From: Bacteroidales bacterium
Lineage (GTDB): Bacteria > Bacteroidota > Bacteroidia > Bacteroidales > ML635J-15
Length of the DNA stretch: 64,000 nucleotides
Direction of reading: 5' to 3'
NCBI GenBank assembly: GCA_017651185.1
Contig: JAGCDJ010000019.1
Location: 1-64,000 of the forward strand
Shown here piece by piece: positions 16,042 to 25,651 of the stretch (position 1 is the first letter of the stretch; the number at the start of each line of letters is the position of its first letter). Under the pieces are notes generated by a model. That model ran no database searches, had not been told where the DNA came from, and saw only the letters and a list, made by a program, of their open reading frames with translations. The translations under genes and the position numbers were made by a program.

Positions 16042-19000
16042 ATGAATATGAGAAGGATTTACTTTTTTATCATTATGCTTTTCTTCTGCTTGGGGACATT
16101 TTCTCAGGAAATAAGCATCCGCTTTAAAGGGCTATTTAACGGAACAGATTATCGCCTTGATAGTGTCGTAGTTACTAATATTACCCGCAACTGGACAGAA
16201 ACTGTTGAATATCCCGACACAATAATAGAGCTAGGCGGTACGGTAGGTGCAAACCTTGACATTGCTGTAGAGCAGGGGCTTTGGCAGAATGTTCCAAATC
16301 CTTTCGATTGTATAACAAGCGCAGAAATTTCGGTGTCGCAACGCGAAGATGTAAGGATACAGTTGCTTGATGTCGCAGGAAAGGTTTGTGCAGAATATAG
16401 TGGTTTGCTTGACGAAGGCCTTCATGTCTTCGATATTTCAGCAGCCAATCCGCAGACATACATACTGAATGCAATAGTAGGAACTCGTCATTATTCTATC
16501 AGGATGGTGAATGTTGGTAGCGGTTGTGGAAGCGGTATAAGATATGCTGGCATTTCGGGCTGCATTACGGCAAAGTTGACTACTGCCCACGAGTTCCAGA
16601 ATGGCGACAATATGCGCTATGTAGGTTATGCAGCAGTTGGCGGTAATGTTATTGTTAGCAATGTCGTGGAACAACCGCAGACTGAAAATGAAGACATAAC
16701 TCTTGAGTTCCGGTATTATTCTAATCATTTAAACGGCCACGAATGTGTTGACTTGGGTTTGCCTAGCGGTTCACTCTGGGCTACATGCAATGTTGGAGCT
16801 AATAGCCCCGAAGATTCTGGACAATTCTTCGCTTGGGGCGAAACCCAAAGAAAGACTACATACACATGGAACAACTACATATATTCTAATGGTAATTACA
16901 ACGAGCTAACGAAGTATTGTAGCGATTCTCAATATGGCAGTGATGGATTCACAGATACTCTGACTACTCTTGAGGAAGGCGACGATGCCGCAATTGCCAA
17001 CTGGGGTGCAGACTGGCGTATGCCTACTTACGAAGAGCTTGACGAGTTGCAAAGCAGTTGTACCGTAATTATAGCAAGGGAGAACGGTATATATGGTCAT
17101 TGGTGTACTGCTCCTAATGGCAATTCAATCTTCCTGCCCAATGCAGGCGTTTGCTACGACGGCAATCACATTGGCTATGGTCAACAAACTGGCTTAGGCT
17201 CATATTGGTCGAATTCGCTTGACACGGTAAATCCATACAGAGCGTTGGGATTAAATTTCCATGTTGGTAATAGTAGCATTAATGGCAATTCCCGTTATTA
17301 TGGATTCCCTATACGGGCTGTTTATGTGTTCACATCGGCATCTGTAGGCGTACCAACCATAACGGTTTCTGCTGCAAACAATATTTCCTTTACCAGTGCA
17401 ACTCTTTACGGCAATGTTCTATTTGATGGTGGTGCTCCCGTAACAGAAAGAGGTTTTGTTTATGGAACAAGTGCTGATAACCTTACAGAAAATTTGCAGT
17501 GTGGTAGCGGTATTGGTAGCTTTAGTGGAAACATAATAGACCTTACCGAAGGCACTACCTATTATTATAGGGCATACGCAACCAACAGTGAGGGGGCTGT
17601 ATATGGTGAACTAATGTCGTTCACGACTATTTCGTCGGCAGGCATTATTATGATAAATGGAATTGCTGTTATACCGGTTGATTGCGGTAGGACATACAAC
17701 TTCTACGATTCGGGAGGTCCTGATGGCAATTATGCTAATAACGAAAATATGATTGCACGTTTCAGTTCGCAAGGACGCATAACATTATCATTCACAAACT
17801 TTGTAACCGAGAATAGTATTGCCGATTATATGTATGTATATGATGGAGATGCAGACTCCGGTACTATATTGATAAACAAGGCAGGAGGTTCTTCGATTCC
17901 GCCAACGGTTACTGCTTATAGTGGAACAATGACCGTTGTATGGCATACTGATATTTCTATTGTAAAAGCTGGTTGGGAAGCAACAGTTTCGGCCGATTGT
18001 GAACCAGCCGTCCCTGTTGTAGCAACTTGTGCCGCCGGTTATGTCATTGATAACCGTGCTACTCTATACGGCAATGTGATTTGCGATTGCGGTTCGAATG
18101 TAACAGGGTGCGGATTCATTTGGGGCACAAGCGAAGACGACCTTTCGCAGAATGTTACAGCAGTTCTAAATGGCAGTGAGTTTTCATGCGAGTACACAGA
18201 ATTTACAACAGGTACTACCTATTATTATCAGGCGTACGCAATCAACGGCGAAGGTACGGGTTATGGAGAGATAAAGTCTTTTGTAGTGACGGAAAACATA
18301 ATTATGGAAGACGGAGTTTCATTAGATTTTGAATGCGGAAGGACGCGCAACTTTTACGATTCGGGAGATGCTGATGGCGACTATGGCAATAATGAAGATA
18401 TGATTGCCCATTTCAGTTCGTCAGGTCGTATAACATTATCATTCACTAGCTTTATTTCCGAGAGTTGTTGTGATTATATGTATGTGTATGATGGAGATGC
18501 CGACTCTGGTATTATATTGATAAACAGGGCAGGAGGCACTTCGCTTCCGTCATCGGTTACTGCTTATAGCGGTATGATGACCGTAGTTTGGCACACAGAT
18601 GAATCCGAAACAAGAGCTGGCTGGGAAGCAACAATATCGGCTGATTGTGAACCTTCAATTCCTGTTGTAGCAACAGCTGATGTAAGCGATATTGCATCCA
18701 CCGGTGCCAAGTTATACGGCAATGTGCTTCACGATTGCGGTTCAAGTGTAACAGGATATGGATTTTACTATGGTACAAGCGAGGACGACCTTTCGCAGAA
18801 TGTTGCAGCAGTACAAACTGACAGTGGTTTTTCGTGCGAGATAACAGGACTTGTAAATGCTACTACATACTACTATAAGGCGTATGCCATTAATAGTGTG
18901 GGTGTCGGCTATGGCGAGATTCTTTCGTTCTCGACTTTGATGTATTCTCCCCCTACTGGTTTTGTTGATGGTTATGGCTATGTGGATTTGGGGTTGCCAA

Positions 19001-19563
19001 GCGGCATGCTTTGGGCCACATGCAATATCGGGGCAGCATATCCGGAGGACTATGGTGACTATTTTGCATGGGGCGAGACAACAACCAAGGAAACCTACGA
19101 CTGGAGTACATATATTTGGTGCAATGGTTCCGATTCTACTTTAACGAAATATTGTGATAATCCAAGCTATGGTTACAATGGATTTACTGATAGCTTGTCA
19201 GTTTTACAGGCTTCTGATGATGCTGCCACCGCCAATTTGGGAGCAAACTGGCGCATGCCGACATACGAAGAACTGAATGAACTAAGAAATAATTGCACTT
19301 CAACTGTAATAATCCAGAATGGTGTAAAAGGTCGATTGTTCACTGGACCTAATGGCAACTCAATATTCCTGCCCGCAGCAGGTGATACCGAGTATGACTT
19401 TGCTGTTGGTTACAGCGGTCGTTATTGGTCAAGTTCGGTTCGCTCTGGAAATTCTTATTATGGAAGATACATGGGCATTTCTCCAGACACTCAGAATATG
19501 TATGTGAATTACCGCTGTATTGGGCAATCTATTCGTGCTGTTTGCCAGTCAGGGACAAAATAG
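16042..19563 (+). CDS. Secreted mosaic protein with two FISUMP-like, two CUB-like and three FN3-like modules
   Basis: 1173 residues with a signal peptide (1-21, ending GTFSQ). Residues ~74-125 (NVPNPFDCITSAEISVS, VRIQLLDVAGKV) look like a T9SS type-A/FlgD-like Ig unit but lie near the N-terminus rather than at the end. Two Fibrobacter-type FISUMP domains follow the pattern CVDLGLPSGSLWATCNVGA ... WRMPTYEEL ... IRAV, one at ~231-430 and one at ~979-1173. Between them are three FN3-like units with ATLYGNV and TTYYYRAYA (about 435-530, 656-749 and 872-967) and two CUB-like units with FYDSGG and DYMYVYDGD (534-654, 752-871). A role in surface binding or glycan recognition is inference. No terminal sorting domain is visible, so its export route is unclear. 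Confidence 0.8.
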   Translation: MNMRRIYFFIIMLFFCLGTFSQEISIRFKGLFNGTDYRLDSVVVTNITRNWTETVEYPDTIIELGGTVGANLDIAVEQGLWQNVPNPFDCITSAEISVSQREDVRIQLLDVAGKVCAEYSGLLDEGLHVFDISAANPQTYILNAIVGTRHYSIRMVNVGSGCGSGIRYAGISGCITAKLTTAHEFQNGDNMRYVGYAAVGGNVIVSNVVEQPQTENEDITLEFRYYSNHLNGHECVDLGLPSGSLWATCNVGANSPEDSGQFFAWGETQRKTTYTWNNYIYSNGNYNELTKYCSDSQYGSDGFTDTLTTLEEGDDAAIANWGADWRMPTYEELDELQSSCTVIIARENGIYGHWCTAPNGNSIFLPNAGVCYDGNHIGYGQQTGLGSYWSNSLDTVNPYRALGLNFHVGNSSINGNSRYYGFPIRAVYVFTSASVGVPTITVSAANNISFTSATLYGNVLFDGGAPVTERGFVYGTSADNLTENLQCGSGIGSFSGNIIDLTEGTTYYYRAYATNSEGAVYGELMSFTTISSAGIIMINGIAVIPVDCGRTYNFYDSGGPDGNYANNENMIARFSSQGRITLSFTNFVTENSIADYMYVYDGDADSGTILINKAGGSSIPPTVTAYSGTMTVVWHTDISIVKAGWEATVSADCEPAVPVVATCAAGYVIDNRATLYGNVICDCGSNVTGCGFIWGTSEDDLSQNVTAVLNGSEFSCEYTEFTTGTTYYYQAYAINGEGTGYGEIKSFVVTENIIMEDGVSLDFECGRTRNFYDSGDADGDYGNNEDMIAHFSSSGRITLSFTSFISESCCDYMYVYDGDADSGIILINRAGGTSLPSSVTAYSGMMTVVWHTDESETRAGWEATISADCEPSIPVVATADVSDIASTGAKLYGNVLHDCGSSVTGYGFYYGTSEDDLSQNVAAVQTDSGFSCEITGLVNATTYYYKAYAINSVGVGYGEILSFSTLMYSPPTGFVDGYGYVDLGLPSGMLWATCNIGAAYPEDYGDYFAWGETTTKETYDWSTYIWCNGSDSTLTKYCDNPSYGYNGFTDSLSVLQASDDAATANLGANWRMPTYEELNELRNNCTSTVIIQNGVKGRLFTGPNGNSIFLPAAGDTEYDFAVGYSGRYWSSSVRSGNSYYGRYMGISPDTQNMYVNYRCIGQSIRAVCQSGTK

Positions 19564-19598
19564 ATTTACGAAGTACGATTTGCGATTTTAGGTTTACG

Positions 19599-19628
19599 GC
19601 AGTCGGCTTTGGTCGACTGCTTTTTTTT
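19599..19628 (+). terminator. Intrinsic terminator after the mosaic secreted protein
   Basis: GCAGTCG (19599-19605) pairs with CGACTGC (19614-19620), followed by eight T. It begins 36 bases after the stop codon. Confidence 0.85.
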
Positions 19629-19649
19629 GTGTATATTGCTCTTTTGCAT

Positions 19650-19657
19650 TATATTTG
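19650..19657 (+). promoter_or_regulatory. -7 promoter element for the VWA protein
   Basis: TATATTTG fits TAnnTTTG and lies 16 bases before the ATG at 19674. It argues against the long upstream extension of this open frame. Confidence 0.6.
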
Positions 19658-19673
19658 CAGTAAATATATTGCC

Positions 19674-21068
19674 ATGAAGAAGATACTCCTCATCATATTG
19701 TCCATCTTGGTTTCAATGCTTGCATTTTCGCAAGCTCGCAAGCCAATAGTCGAAGAACCAGAACCACCGATGACGCGCATACTTTTCATCTTTGATGCGT
19801 CTATGAGTATGTCCGACAAGTGGGAGGGGGCGCAGAAGTTCGTGAAGGCTCGCGAGCTTATGTTCGAACTGCTTGATTCGCTCGAAAGGGTTCAGAAGCA
19901 GCATCCGCTTGAGGTGGCTTTGCGTGTTTACGGTCACCAAAGTCCTGTGCCTCCGCAGGATTGCCACGATTCCAAGCTGGAAGTGTCGTTCGGCGAGCGC
20001 ACTATCGGACTTATCCGCGATAAACTGATGTCAATAGAGCCTAAAGGAACAACCCCGATTGCCTATTCGCTCGGACGAAGCGAGGAGGATTTTCCCGAAG
20101 GCAACGACAGCCGAAACATAATAATCCTCGTTACCGATGGCATAGAAATGTGTCAGGGCGACCCATGTGAGGTTAGTGCAGCCTTGCAAAAGAAAGGCGT
20201 TGTGCTGAAACCTTATATTATCGGTATCAACATTGATGTAAAGCAGGCGGATATGCTTGCCTGTATGGGCAATTACTTCGATGCAGGAAACGCTGGTCAG
20301 TTCCGTCAGGCAATAAAGACCATTGTTTCGGAAGTAACATCGCTGACGGCAGTGCGTGTGAATCTGCTAGATATAAATGGCAAACCAACCGAAACCAATG
20401 TGGCAATGTCGTTCCACGATATGACATCGGGCGATGTGCGCTACACCTACATGCACACGATGAACGCTGTTGGACAGCCCGATACGATTTATCTGGATGT
20501 GCTTTCGCAGTACAAGTTGAAAGTTCATACCGTGCCGCCTGTCTATATGGACGGCATAAGCATTGAGGAAGGCAAACTGAACATCATTGATGTTCCTGCA
20601 CCACAGGGCACTTTGGTGGTTGATGTCAAGGGGGATGACCCTGCCGATTCTGACATTAAGTGCATAATACGCGAAACAGGTCTGCCACACACAATTCATA
20701 CCATCGATGCCGACCGAAAGCAGAAACTCATTGTCGGTCAGTACGATTTGGAAATTATAACCATGCCTCGCACATACGTAAATGCCGTACGCATTGACCA
20801 GAGTAAGTTGCGTAAGGTTGACATCCCGCAACCCGGAACAGTGATAATAAATTTCCGCAGTCCCGCTTTCGGTACTTTGTTGCATCAGGAAGGCGACAGG
20901 TTGACCGACATATACGAATTTTCGCCCGACAAGACGCATTACAAGTTGCGTTTGCAGCCCGGTTATTACCGCGTTGTCTATCGTGAACAGAAAAGCCATT
21001 CCGCTAAAAATTCGGCAGAATTCAAGTTCCGCGTGAAGTCGGGAGAGATGACCGTGCAAAATCTGTAA
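19674..21068 (+). CDS. Exported von Willebrand factor A domain protein
   Basis: 464 residues from the ATG at 19674; the open frame extends 83 codons further upstream, but that part overlaps the previous gene, the terminator and the promoter. A signal peptide (1-20, ending LAFSQ) precedes a VWA domain from ~34 to ~220. The metal-ion-dependent adhesion site is complete: Asp41-x-Ser43-x-Ser45 (DASMSMS), Thr in KGTTPIAYSL, and Asp in LVTDGIEMC. The C-terminal ~240 residues contain repeated beta-rich units, each with a 'YxLKVHT/YDLEIIT' strand and a 'I..GKL..ID.P.PG' turn. Probably periplasmic or surface-exposed and protein-binding. Partner unknown; neighbours give no operon. Confidence 0.85.
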   Translation: MKKILLIILSILVSMLAFSQARKPIVEEPEPPMTRILFIFDASMSMSDKWEGAQKFVKARELMFELLDSLERVQKQHPLEVALRVYGHQSPVPPQDCHDSKLEVSFGERTIGLIRDKLMSIEPKGTTPIAYSLGRSEEDFPEGNDSRNIIILVTDGIEMCQGDPCEVSAALQKKGVVLKPYIIGINIDVKQADMLACMGNYFDAGNAGQFRQAIKTIVSEVTSLTAVRVNLLDINGKPTETNVAMSFHDMTSGDVRYTYMHTMNAVGQPDTIYLDVLSQYKLKVHTVPPVYMDGISIEEGKLNIIDVPAPQGTLVVDVKGDDPADSDIKCIIRETGLPHTIHTIDADRKQKLIVGQYDLEIITMPRTYVNAVRIDQSKLRKVDIPQPGTVIINFRSPAFGTLLHQEGDRLTDIYEFSPDKTHYKLRLQPGYYRVVYREQKSHSAKNSAEFKFRVKSGEMTVQNL

Positions 21069-21174
21069 TTGCTGAATATAATATTTCTTGTCCGCTAAAA
21101 CGTCGAGGATGCAACCGAACTATACTTTATCAGTCTGTTATGCAAGTAGTTTTCTATTAGGGTTTGGTGTTAAT

Positions 21175-21334
21175 TGTCATTCCGAAAGCCAGACAGAACA
21201 CGCGATGCCGAAGGAGGAGCGTTGTGAAGACGGCTGTCCGGAATCTCCTTTTGATATATTGTTAAGGAGATTACGCACTGGCAGGTTCACAAGCAACGTG
21301 CCTTATGCTGTTCGCTTTGCCATCCGAAATGACA
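21175..21334. repeat. MITE-like / dispersed structured repeat (~160 bp)
   Basis: The ends form imperfect inverted repeats: TGTCATTCCGAA at 21175-21186 against TGTCATTTCGGA on the other strand at 21323-21334. Inside is a perfect 9-bp stem, AATCTCCTT (21242-21250) with AAGGAGATT (21264-21272). The open frame across it (21088-21375) has no start context, no signal and no family resemblance. Such elements are frequent in Bacteroidota intergenic DNA. It fills most of the 303-base gap between the VWA and DUF4838 genes. Confidence 0.7.
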
Positions 21335-21371
21335 TAGTAATACTTTTGGTGGACAATCTAAAACATTCATT

Positions 21372-23657
21372 ATGAGAAATTTTTTCTTCACCCTTATTTT
21401 CTTTGCCATTGTGCTTTGCTCGTGTTCAAGCAACAATTCTGTGGTGCTTTCGCAAAACTATGATTATGTTATTGTTTATGAGGGAGATACTTCTAGATAT
21501 GATTGCACGGCAGCATACGAGTTAAGCGGTTTCCTTGCCGAAATATTCGGACATGATTATCCAGTTGTTACTTGCGACGAGTATAATGGCGGAAATGCCA
21601 TTTCGATAGGTTGCAATGCCATTTCTCAGGACATTTGCAAAAGGTATTCAGGTGATATTCACGATGATGGTTTCTTGATTCATACCGAGGAACACAATCT
21701 TTATATATTCGGAAATCAAGAAATAGCATCGCTGTATGGCGTTTATCATCTGCTCGAAAATTATCTTGGTTGCACATATACTGGCACAAACTGCATACAA
21801 GTAGAAAAGCAGTATGGAGCGGTAGAACTTGACCTTCACGTTGTGCAGAATCCTTCCTTTCGTTACCGAGAGACCTTGCAGTTGATTCCCAATGCCGATC
21901 CGCGCTACGCCAAGTGGCATAAGTTGCACAATCGTGCCGATTTCAATAGCGAATGGGGACTTTTTGTACATACTTTCAAGGATTTGGTACCTGTTTCGGA
22001 GTATTTCGATACTCATCCCGAATGGTTTTCCGAAATGAATGGAAGGCGTGTGCGTGACGGACAGTTGTGCCTTAGCAATCCCGAAGTGTTAGAGGTGCTT
22101 TGCCATAACCTTGAAGCATTGATGAAGGAAAATCCCGACAAGAAAATATGGTCGGTGTCGCAGAACGACAACGAATCGTCGTGCCAGTGCGAGAATTGTC
22201 GGCGCTTGGATTCCATTTATGGCGGTCAGTCGGGGACAATGATATGGTTTGTGAATCAGGTTGCTGAGCGTTTTCCCGACAAGGTGATTTCGACACTTGC
22301 CTACCAGCAGACGCGCCATGCGCCAAAGAACATCAAGCCAGCCGACAATGTGAACATAATGCTTTGTTCGATTGAATGCCCGCGCCATAGACCAATTTCC
22401 GCCGATTCGTCGGAACATTCGTTTCAGTGCGATTTGGCTGACTGGACAGCACTTACAAGCAATATTTTCCTCTGGGATTATGTAGTACAGTTTCGCAACT
22501 ATATGGATCCGTTTCCGAATTTGCATGTAATTCAACCCAACTTGCAGGATTTTTACAAGCATGGCATTCCAATGGTTTTCGAGCAGGGGTCAAACCAGAA
22601 CATTACTGAAAATTATGAGTGGCGCACTTATCTCATTGCGCATTTGCTGTGGAACGTAAACCTTGATGTAGATAGTCTGCGAACTCGTTTTCTTGATGCT
22701 CATTACGGGAAAAATCGTTCCGAATTTGTAGCAAAGTATTACGATACAATGCAAAAGGCATTGGAAGAGTCGGGCAGGGGCTTGAATATTTATGGTTATC
22801 CCATTGATGCAAAGGATAGTTATTTGTCGCCAGATAAGATTGCAGAATACCGCAAATTTTTCGCTTCAGCGTACGCTGTGAAACCATACGATGGTTGTTC
22901 TGATTCGGATATAAAAACTTATAATGACCGTCTGCGTTTGCTTGAAATGCCGCTTGATTTTGCAACGCTCGATTTGTCGCTGTATGAGATTTGTCCAGAA
23001 TTATCGTTTTTTACAACGGCTGGCAATGGCAATAGGATTGCAAGGCCAGAAATGCTGGACATGGCGCAAAGGTTTGTTGATGATTGTGCTAGGCTTGGTG
23101 TAAAGCAGCTTGACGAGGCAAAATATACTCCTAAGCAGATGCAGGAGAACATTGCCAATATTGTTGCAAAGTCAACGGGAAAGAATCTCGCTTTGGGCAA
23201 GCAGGTTACATGTTCTACAGAATGGAGCAATACCTACGATGTCGGTGGTCCAAAGGTTTTGACAGATGGCAAGGTCGGATTGATGAATTATTATTACAAC
23301 TGGCTTGGCTTTCAAGGAAATGACATGGATGTAGTGGTAGATTTGGAAGCAGAAAATAATATTTCCGAAGTTAGTGCCGATTTTCTGTTTTATCCCTTGT
23401 CGTGGATTTTTGCTCCCAAGTGCGTGACATGCTATGTCTCGGCAAATGGCAGAAATTGGCGTGAAGTAGGTCGCAAGGCATACGAGAACGAGGAATCGTT
23501 GGCAGAATGCAAGATTGTCGGTTTCAAATTTCCAGTTTCGGAGCAAAATGTCAGGTATGTACGACTTAAAGCTGAATCCTTGCGTGTTAATCCAGAATGG
23601 CATCGTGGGGTAGGGCAACCCTGCTGGATTTTCTGTGACGAGGTGGTTGTTAGGTGA
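21372..23657 (+). CDS. DUF4838 lipoprotein with C-terminal F5/8-type carbohydrate-binding-like domain
   Basis: 761 residues. A short lipoprotein signal ends LCSCSSN (Cys16 or Cys18). Residues ~30-130 form an alpha-glucuronidase-like N-terminal alpha/beta region (AAYELSGFLAEIFGHDYPV, YGVYHLLENYLGCTY). The central DUF4838 region contains WHKLHNRADF, WSVSQNDNESSCQCENC and a run of Trp/Asp-rich strands typical of a TIM-barrel glycosidase-like fold. The tail (~600-761), with NLALGKQVTCSTEWSN and VRYVRLKAESL, resembles F5/8 type C (discoidin) domains that bind glycans. DUF4838 proteins in Bacteroidota are considered polysaccharide-degrading candidates, but activity is not established here. The gene is monocistronic; no SusC/D pair is nearby. 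Confidence 0.8.
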   Translation: MRNFFFTLIFFAIVLCSCSSNNSVVLSQNYDYVIVYEGDTSRYDCTAAYELSGFLAEIFGHDYPVVTCDEYNGGNAISIGCNAISQDICKRYSGDIHDDGFLIHTEEHNLYIFGNQEIASLYGVYHLLENYLGCTYTGTNCIQVEKQYGAVELDLHVVQNPSFRYRETLQLIPNADPRYAKWHKLHNRADFNSEWGLFVHTFKDLVPVSEYFDTHPEWFSEMNGRRVRDGQLCLSNPEVLEVLCHNLEALMKENPDKKIWSVSQNDNESSCQCENCRRLDSIYGGQSGTMIWFVNQVAERFPDKVISTLAYQQTRHAPKNIKPADNVNIMLCSIECPRHRPISADSSEHSFQCDLADWTALTSNIFLWDYVVQFRNYMDPFPNLHVIQPNLQDFYKHGIPMVFEQGSNQNITENYEWRTYLIAHLLWNVNLDVDSLRTRFLDAHYGKNRSEFVAKYYDTMQKALEESGRGLNIYGYPIDAKDSYLSPDKIAEYRKFFASAYAVKPYDGCSDSDIKTYNDRLRLLEMPLDFATLDLSLYEICPELSFFTTAGNGNRIARPEMLDMAQRFVDDCARLGVKQLDEAKYTPKQMQENIANIVAKSTGKNLALGKQVTCSTEWSNTYDVGGPKVLTDGKVGLMNYYYNWLGFQGNDMDVVVDLEAENNISEVSADFLFYPLSWIFAPKCVTCYVSANGRNWREVGRKAYENEESLAECKIVGFKFPVSEQNVRYVRLKAESLRVNPEWHRGVGQPCWIFCDEVVVR

Positions 23658-23689
23658 TAAGGTTAACGGGTTTGCATGAGAACTGCCAA

Positions 23690-23800
23690 ACAACTAGAAC
23701 CACAGAAACGTTGAAACGGCGTACTTCGACAAGCTCAGCAACCGCCAGCCATAGAAACGCCGAAGGCATAGAACGGCGAAGCCCTCAACGAAGTTAAACT
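23690..23800. repeat. Intergenic GC-richer repeat debris
   Basis: The gap between the convergent DUF4838 and phosphate-transporter genes contains repeated short words such as gaaacgccgaaggc / gaacggcgaagccc and tacttcgacaagctcagcaacc. It has no coding potential and no clean terminator. It looks like degenerate dispersed repeat sequence. Confidence 0.4.
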
Positions 23801-23831
23801 TAGAATATAAACTTATAAACTGACGAAGTCC

Positions 23832-24890
23832 TTACATGAACAACGCCATTGCATAATAAGTAAGCATACCGATTGCTGCGCTGACGGGGATTGTAATTAC
23901 CCATGCCACTATGAGTTCGAGGGTAACGCCCCAGCGTACAGCCGAAAGTCTTTTTGTTGAGCCAACGCCCATAATACTACCAGAAATCACATGTGTAGTG
24001 CTTACAGGTACTCCAAGATGCTGAGTTATGAAAAGCGTTATTGCACCTGCTGTTTGCGAACAGAACCCTTCAACTGGGGTTATCTTGGTAATGCGGTTGC
24101 CCATAGTCTTTATGATTTTCCATCCGCCCGACATTGTGCCTATTGCAATTGCAGTAATACATGCTATTGGAATCCAACTTGGTGCTCCTGTGAGATTTGC
24201 GCCAGAACCTGCATTGGTTATTGTATCGGGTTGTAGCCATTCGCTAAGTCCATCGAAACCGAACTGAGTACCGTATGCAACCATTGCACAGGCGATTAGA
24301 CCGATTTCCTTCTGCGAGTCGTTGAGGCCATGACCGATGCTTAGGCATGCAGATGAAAGAAGTTGTAGACGCTTGAACCATTTGTCGGCTTTGTGTGGCT
24401 TTGCTTTGCGTGCAATCCAGTAAAGGAGTATTGTTATCAGATTTCCACCTATGAATCCGATGAGCGGTGCTATAAAAATGAAAAGTGCTATGTATCCGAC
24501 AGTTGACCAATGTACTGCTTCCCAACCCTTGGCGGCAACTGCAGCGCCCGTTAGACCACCGATGAGAGTGTGCGAAGAACTGGATGGTATTCCTTTCCAC
24601 CAGGTTATTAAACTCCATGTTATTGCTGCAACAAGTCCAGCTATCAGCAAGGGCATTGTTACTGATGCTTCTTCGACTGTTTTTTGAACGGTGTTGGCAA
24701 TGTTGAATCCAAGCAAGTATTCGGCAATAAAAAAGGCAACAAAGTTGAAGAATGCCGACCATATTACGGCTTGGGTAGGGGAGAGTACGCGAGTGGAAAC
24801 TACAGTTGCAATCGAGTTGGCGGCATCGTGGAATCCGTTTATGAAGTCGAAGGCAATGGCGAGAACGATGATTGCAATCAAGTAGCCCAT
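23832..24890 (-). CDS. Inorganic phosphate transporter, PiT family
   Basis: 352 residues, almost entirely membrane helices. The two PiT signatures are present in duplicated form: FINGFHDAANSIATVVSTR near the N-terminus and VSTTHVISGSIMGVGS near the C-terminus, with SSSHTLIGGLTGAAVA in the first half. PiT proteins couple inward phosphate (as metal-phosphate) movement to H+ or Na+ across the cytoplasmic membrane. The gene starts one base after the stop of the DUF47 gene, forming the standard DUF47-PiT operon. Length is slightly short compared with E. coli PitA, as usual for Bacteroidota. Confidence 0.92.
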   Translation of the reverse strand: MGYLIAIIVLAIAFDFINGFHDAANSIATVVSTRVLSPTQAVIWSAFFNFVAFFIAEYLLGFNIANTVQKTVEEASVTMPLLIAGLVAAITWSLITWWKGIPSSSSHTLIGGLTGAAVAAKGWEAVHWSTVGYIALFIFIAPLIGFIGGNLITILLYWIARKAKPHKADKWFKRLQLLSSACLSIGHGLNDSQKEIGLIACAMVAYGTQFGFDGLSEWLQPDTITNAGSGANLTGAPSWIPIACITAIAIGTMSGGWKIIKTMGNRITKITPVEGFCSQTAGAITLFITQHLGVPVSTTHVISGSIMGVGSTKRLSAVRWGVTLELIVAWVITIPVSAAIGMLTYYAMALFM

Positions 24891-24891
24891 T

Positions 24892-25542
24892 CTATGCGTA
24901 TTTTACAATTATAGTCTTAATGATTTTGCCCACGTGCTTAGCCATGTCGGTGGTGCGCTCCATGTGCTGTACGATTTCCTTGTTCTTGATGATTTCCTTT
25001 GTGTCGGATTCTTCCTCGAAAAGGTTCTTTACAAAGTTTTCGTAGATTTCATCGGCTTCCTGTTCGAGGTCGTGTAGGAGTTCGCATTGCTTGAGTGCAG
25101 TTTCGGGCTTTTTGTTTATTGTCTTGAGTTCGTGAAGCGAAATGTTGATTGCATTGCAGCATTCGCTGATGATTTCAGTCATTCGTACCGAGATTTCTGG
25201 AATATGCTTCGGACGGAACAACAATATTCGTTTCGATGTGGAATTGATGAAGTCGAGCGTATCGTCAACTGTTTCGCATAAGCTGTGTATGTCCTCGCGG
25301 TCGAACGGGGTTATGAATGATTTGTTGAGTTCGTCGTATATCTTTGCAATTTCGCTGTCAGACTGGGTTTCGCAATCCTTGATAATCTTGTAGTCTTCTT
25401 CCATTTCGTCAAACGACGACTTTTTTATCAGTTCGGCTTGCTGTTTTGCAGCTTTTGCCAGCAGTTCTCCGATATTGTTTATCATCGGGAAGAACTTGTT
25501 CTCCTTAGGTTTCAGTGGCGAAAAAATAGAATTAATAGACAT
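24892..25542 (-). CDS. DUF47 (PhoU-like) partner of the PiT transporter
   Basis: 216 residues, wholly helical, with the DUF47 layout: LAKAAKQQAELIKKS at the start, ITPFDREDIHSLCETVDDTLDFI in the centre and EIVQHMERTTDMAKHVGKIIKTIIVKYA at the end. These proteins fold like PhoU and are thought to control or aid PiT-type phosphate uptake. It is directly upstream of the transporter gene and has its own -7 element at 25566-25573. No signal or membrane segment, so cytoplasmic. Confidence 0.9.
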   Translation of the reverse strand: MSINSIFSPLKPKENKFFPMINNIGELLAKAAKQQAELIKKSSFDEMEEDYKIIKDCETQSDSEIAKIYDELNKSFITPFDREDIHSLCETVDDTLDFINSTSKRILLFRPKHIPEISVRMTEIISECCNAINISLHELKTINKKPETALKQCELLHDLEQEADEIYENFVKNLFEEESDTKEIIKNKEIVQHMERTTDMAKHVGKIIKTIIVKYA

Positions 25543-25565
25543 TTTTCCTGTTAAATTTTATGGTG

Positions 25566-25573
25566 CAAAAATA
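25566..25573 (-). promoter_or_regulatory. -7 promoter element for the DUF47-PiT operon
   Basis: On the minus strand the sequence reads TATTTTTG, 23 bases before the DUF47 start at 25542. Confidence 0.55.
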
Positions 25574-25651
25574 TCATTTTTCAATGTTTTTTGCAATACC
25601 AATTTTTGTCGTTTTTGGGTGAAAATATGGCAAAAAGTTAGTTTTTTGCCA

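Noticed and set aside
19425..19673. 83-codon upstream extension of the VWA protein frame
   Set aside because: It overlaps the end of the previous gene, a terminator and the promoter. The signal peptide starts at the ATG at 19674.
21088..21375. 95-residue open frame between the VWA and DUF4838 genes
   Set aside because: It covers the MITE-like inverted repeat, has no signal or domain, and has no -7 element or start context. Its apparent peptide is the translation of a structured repeat.
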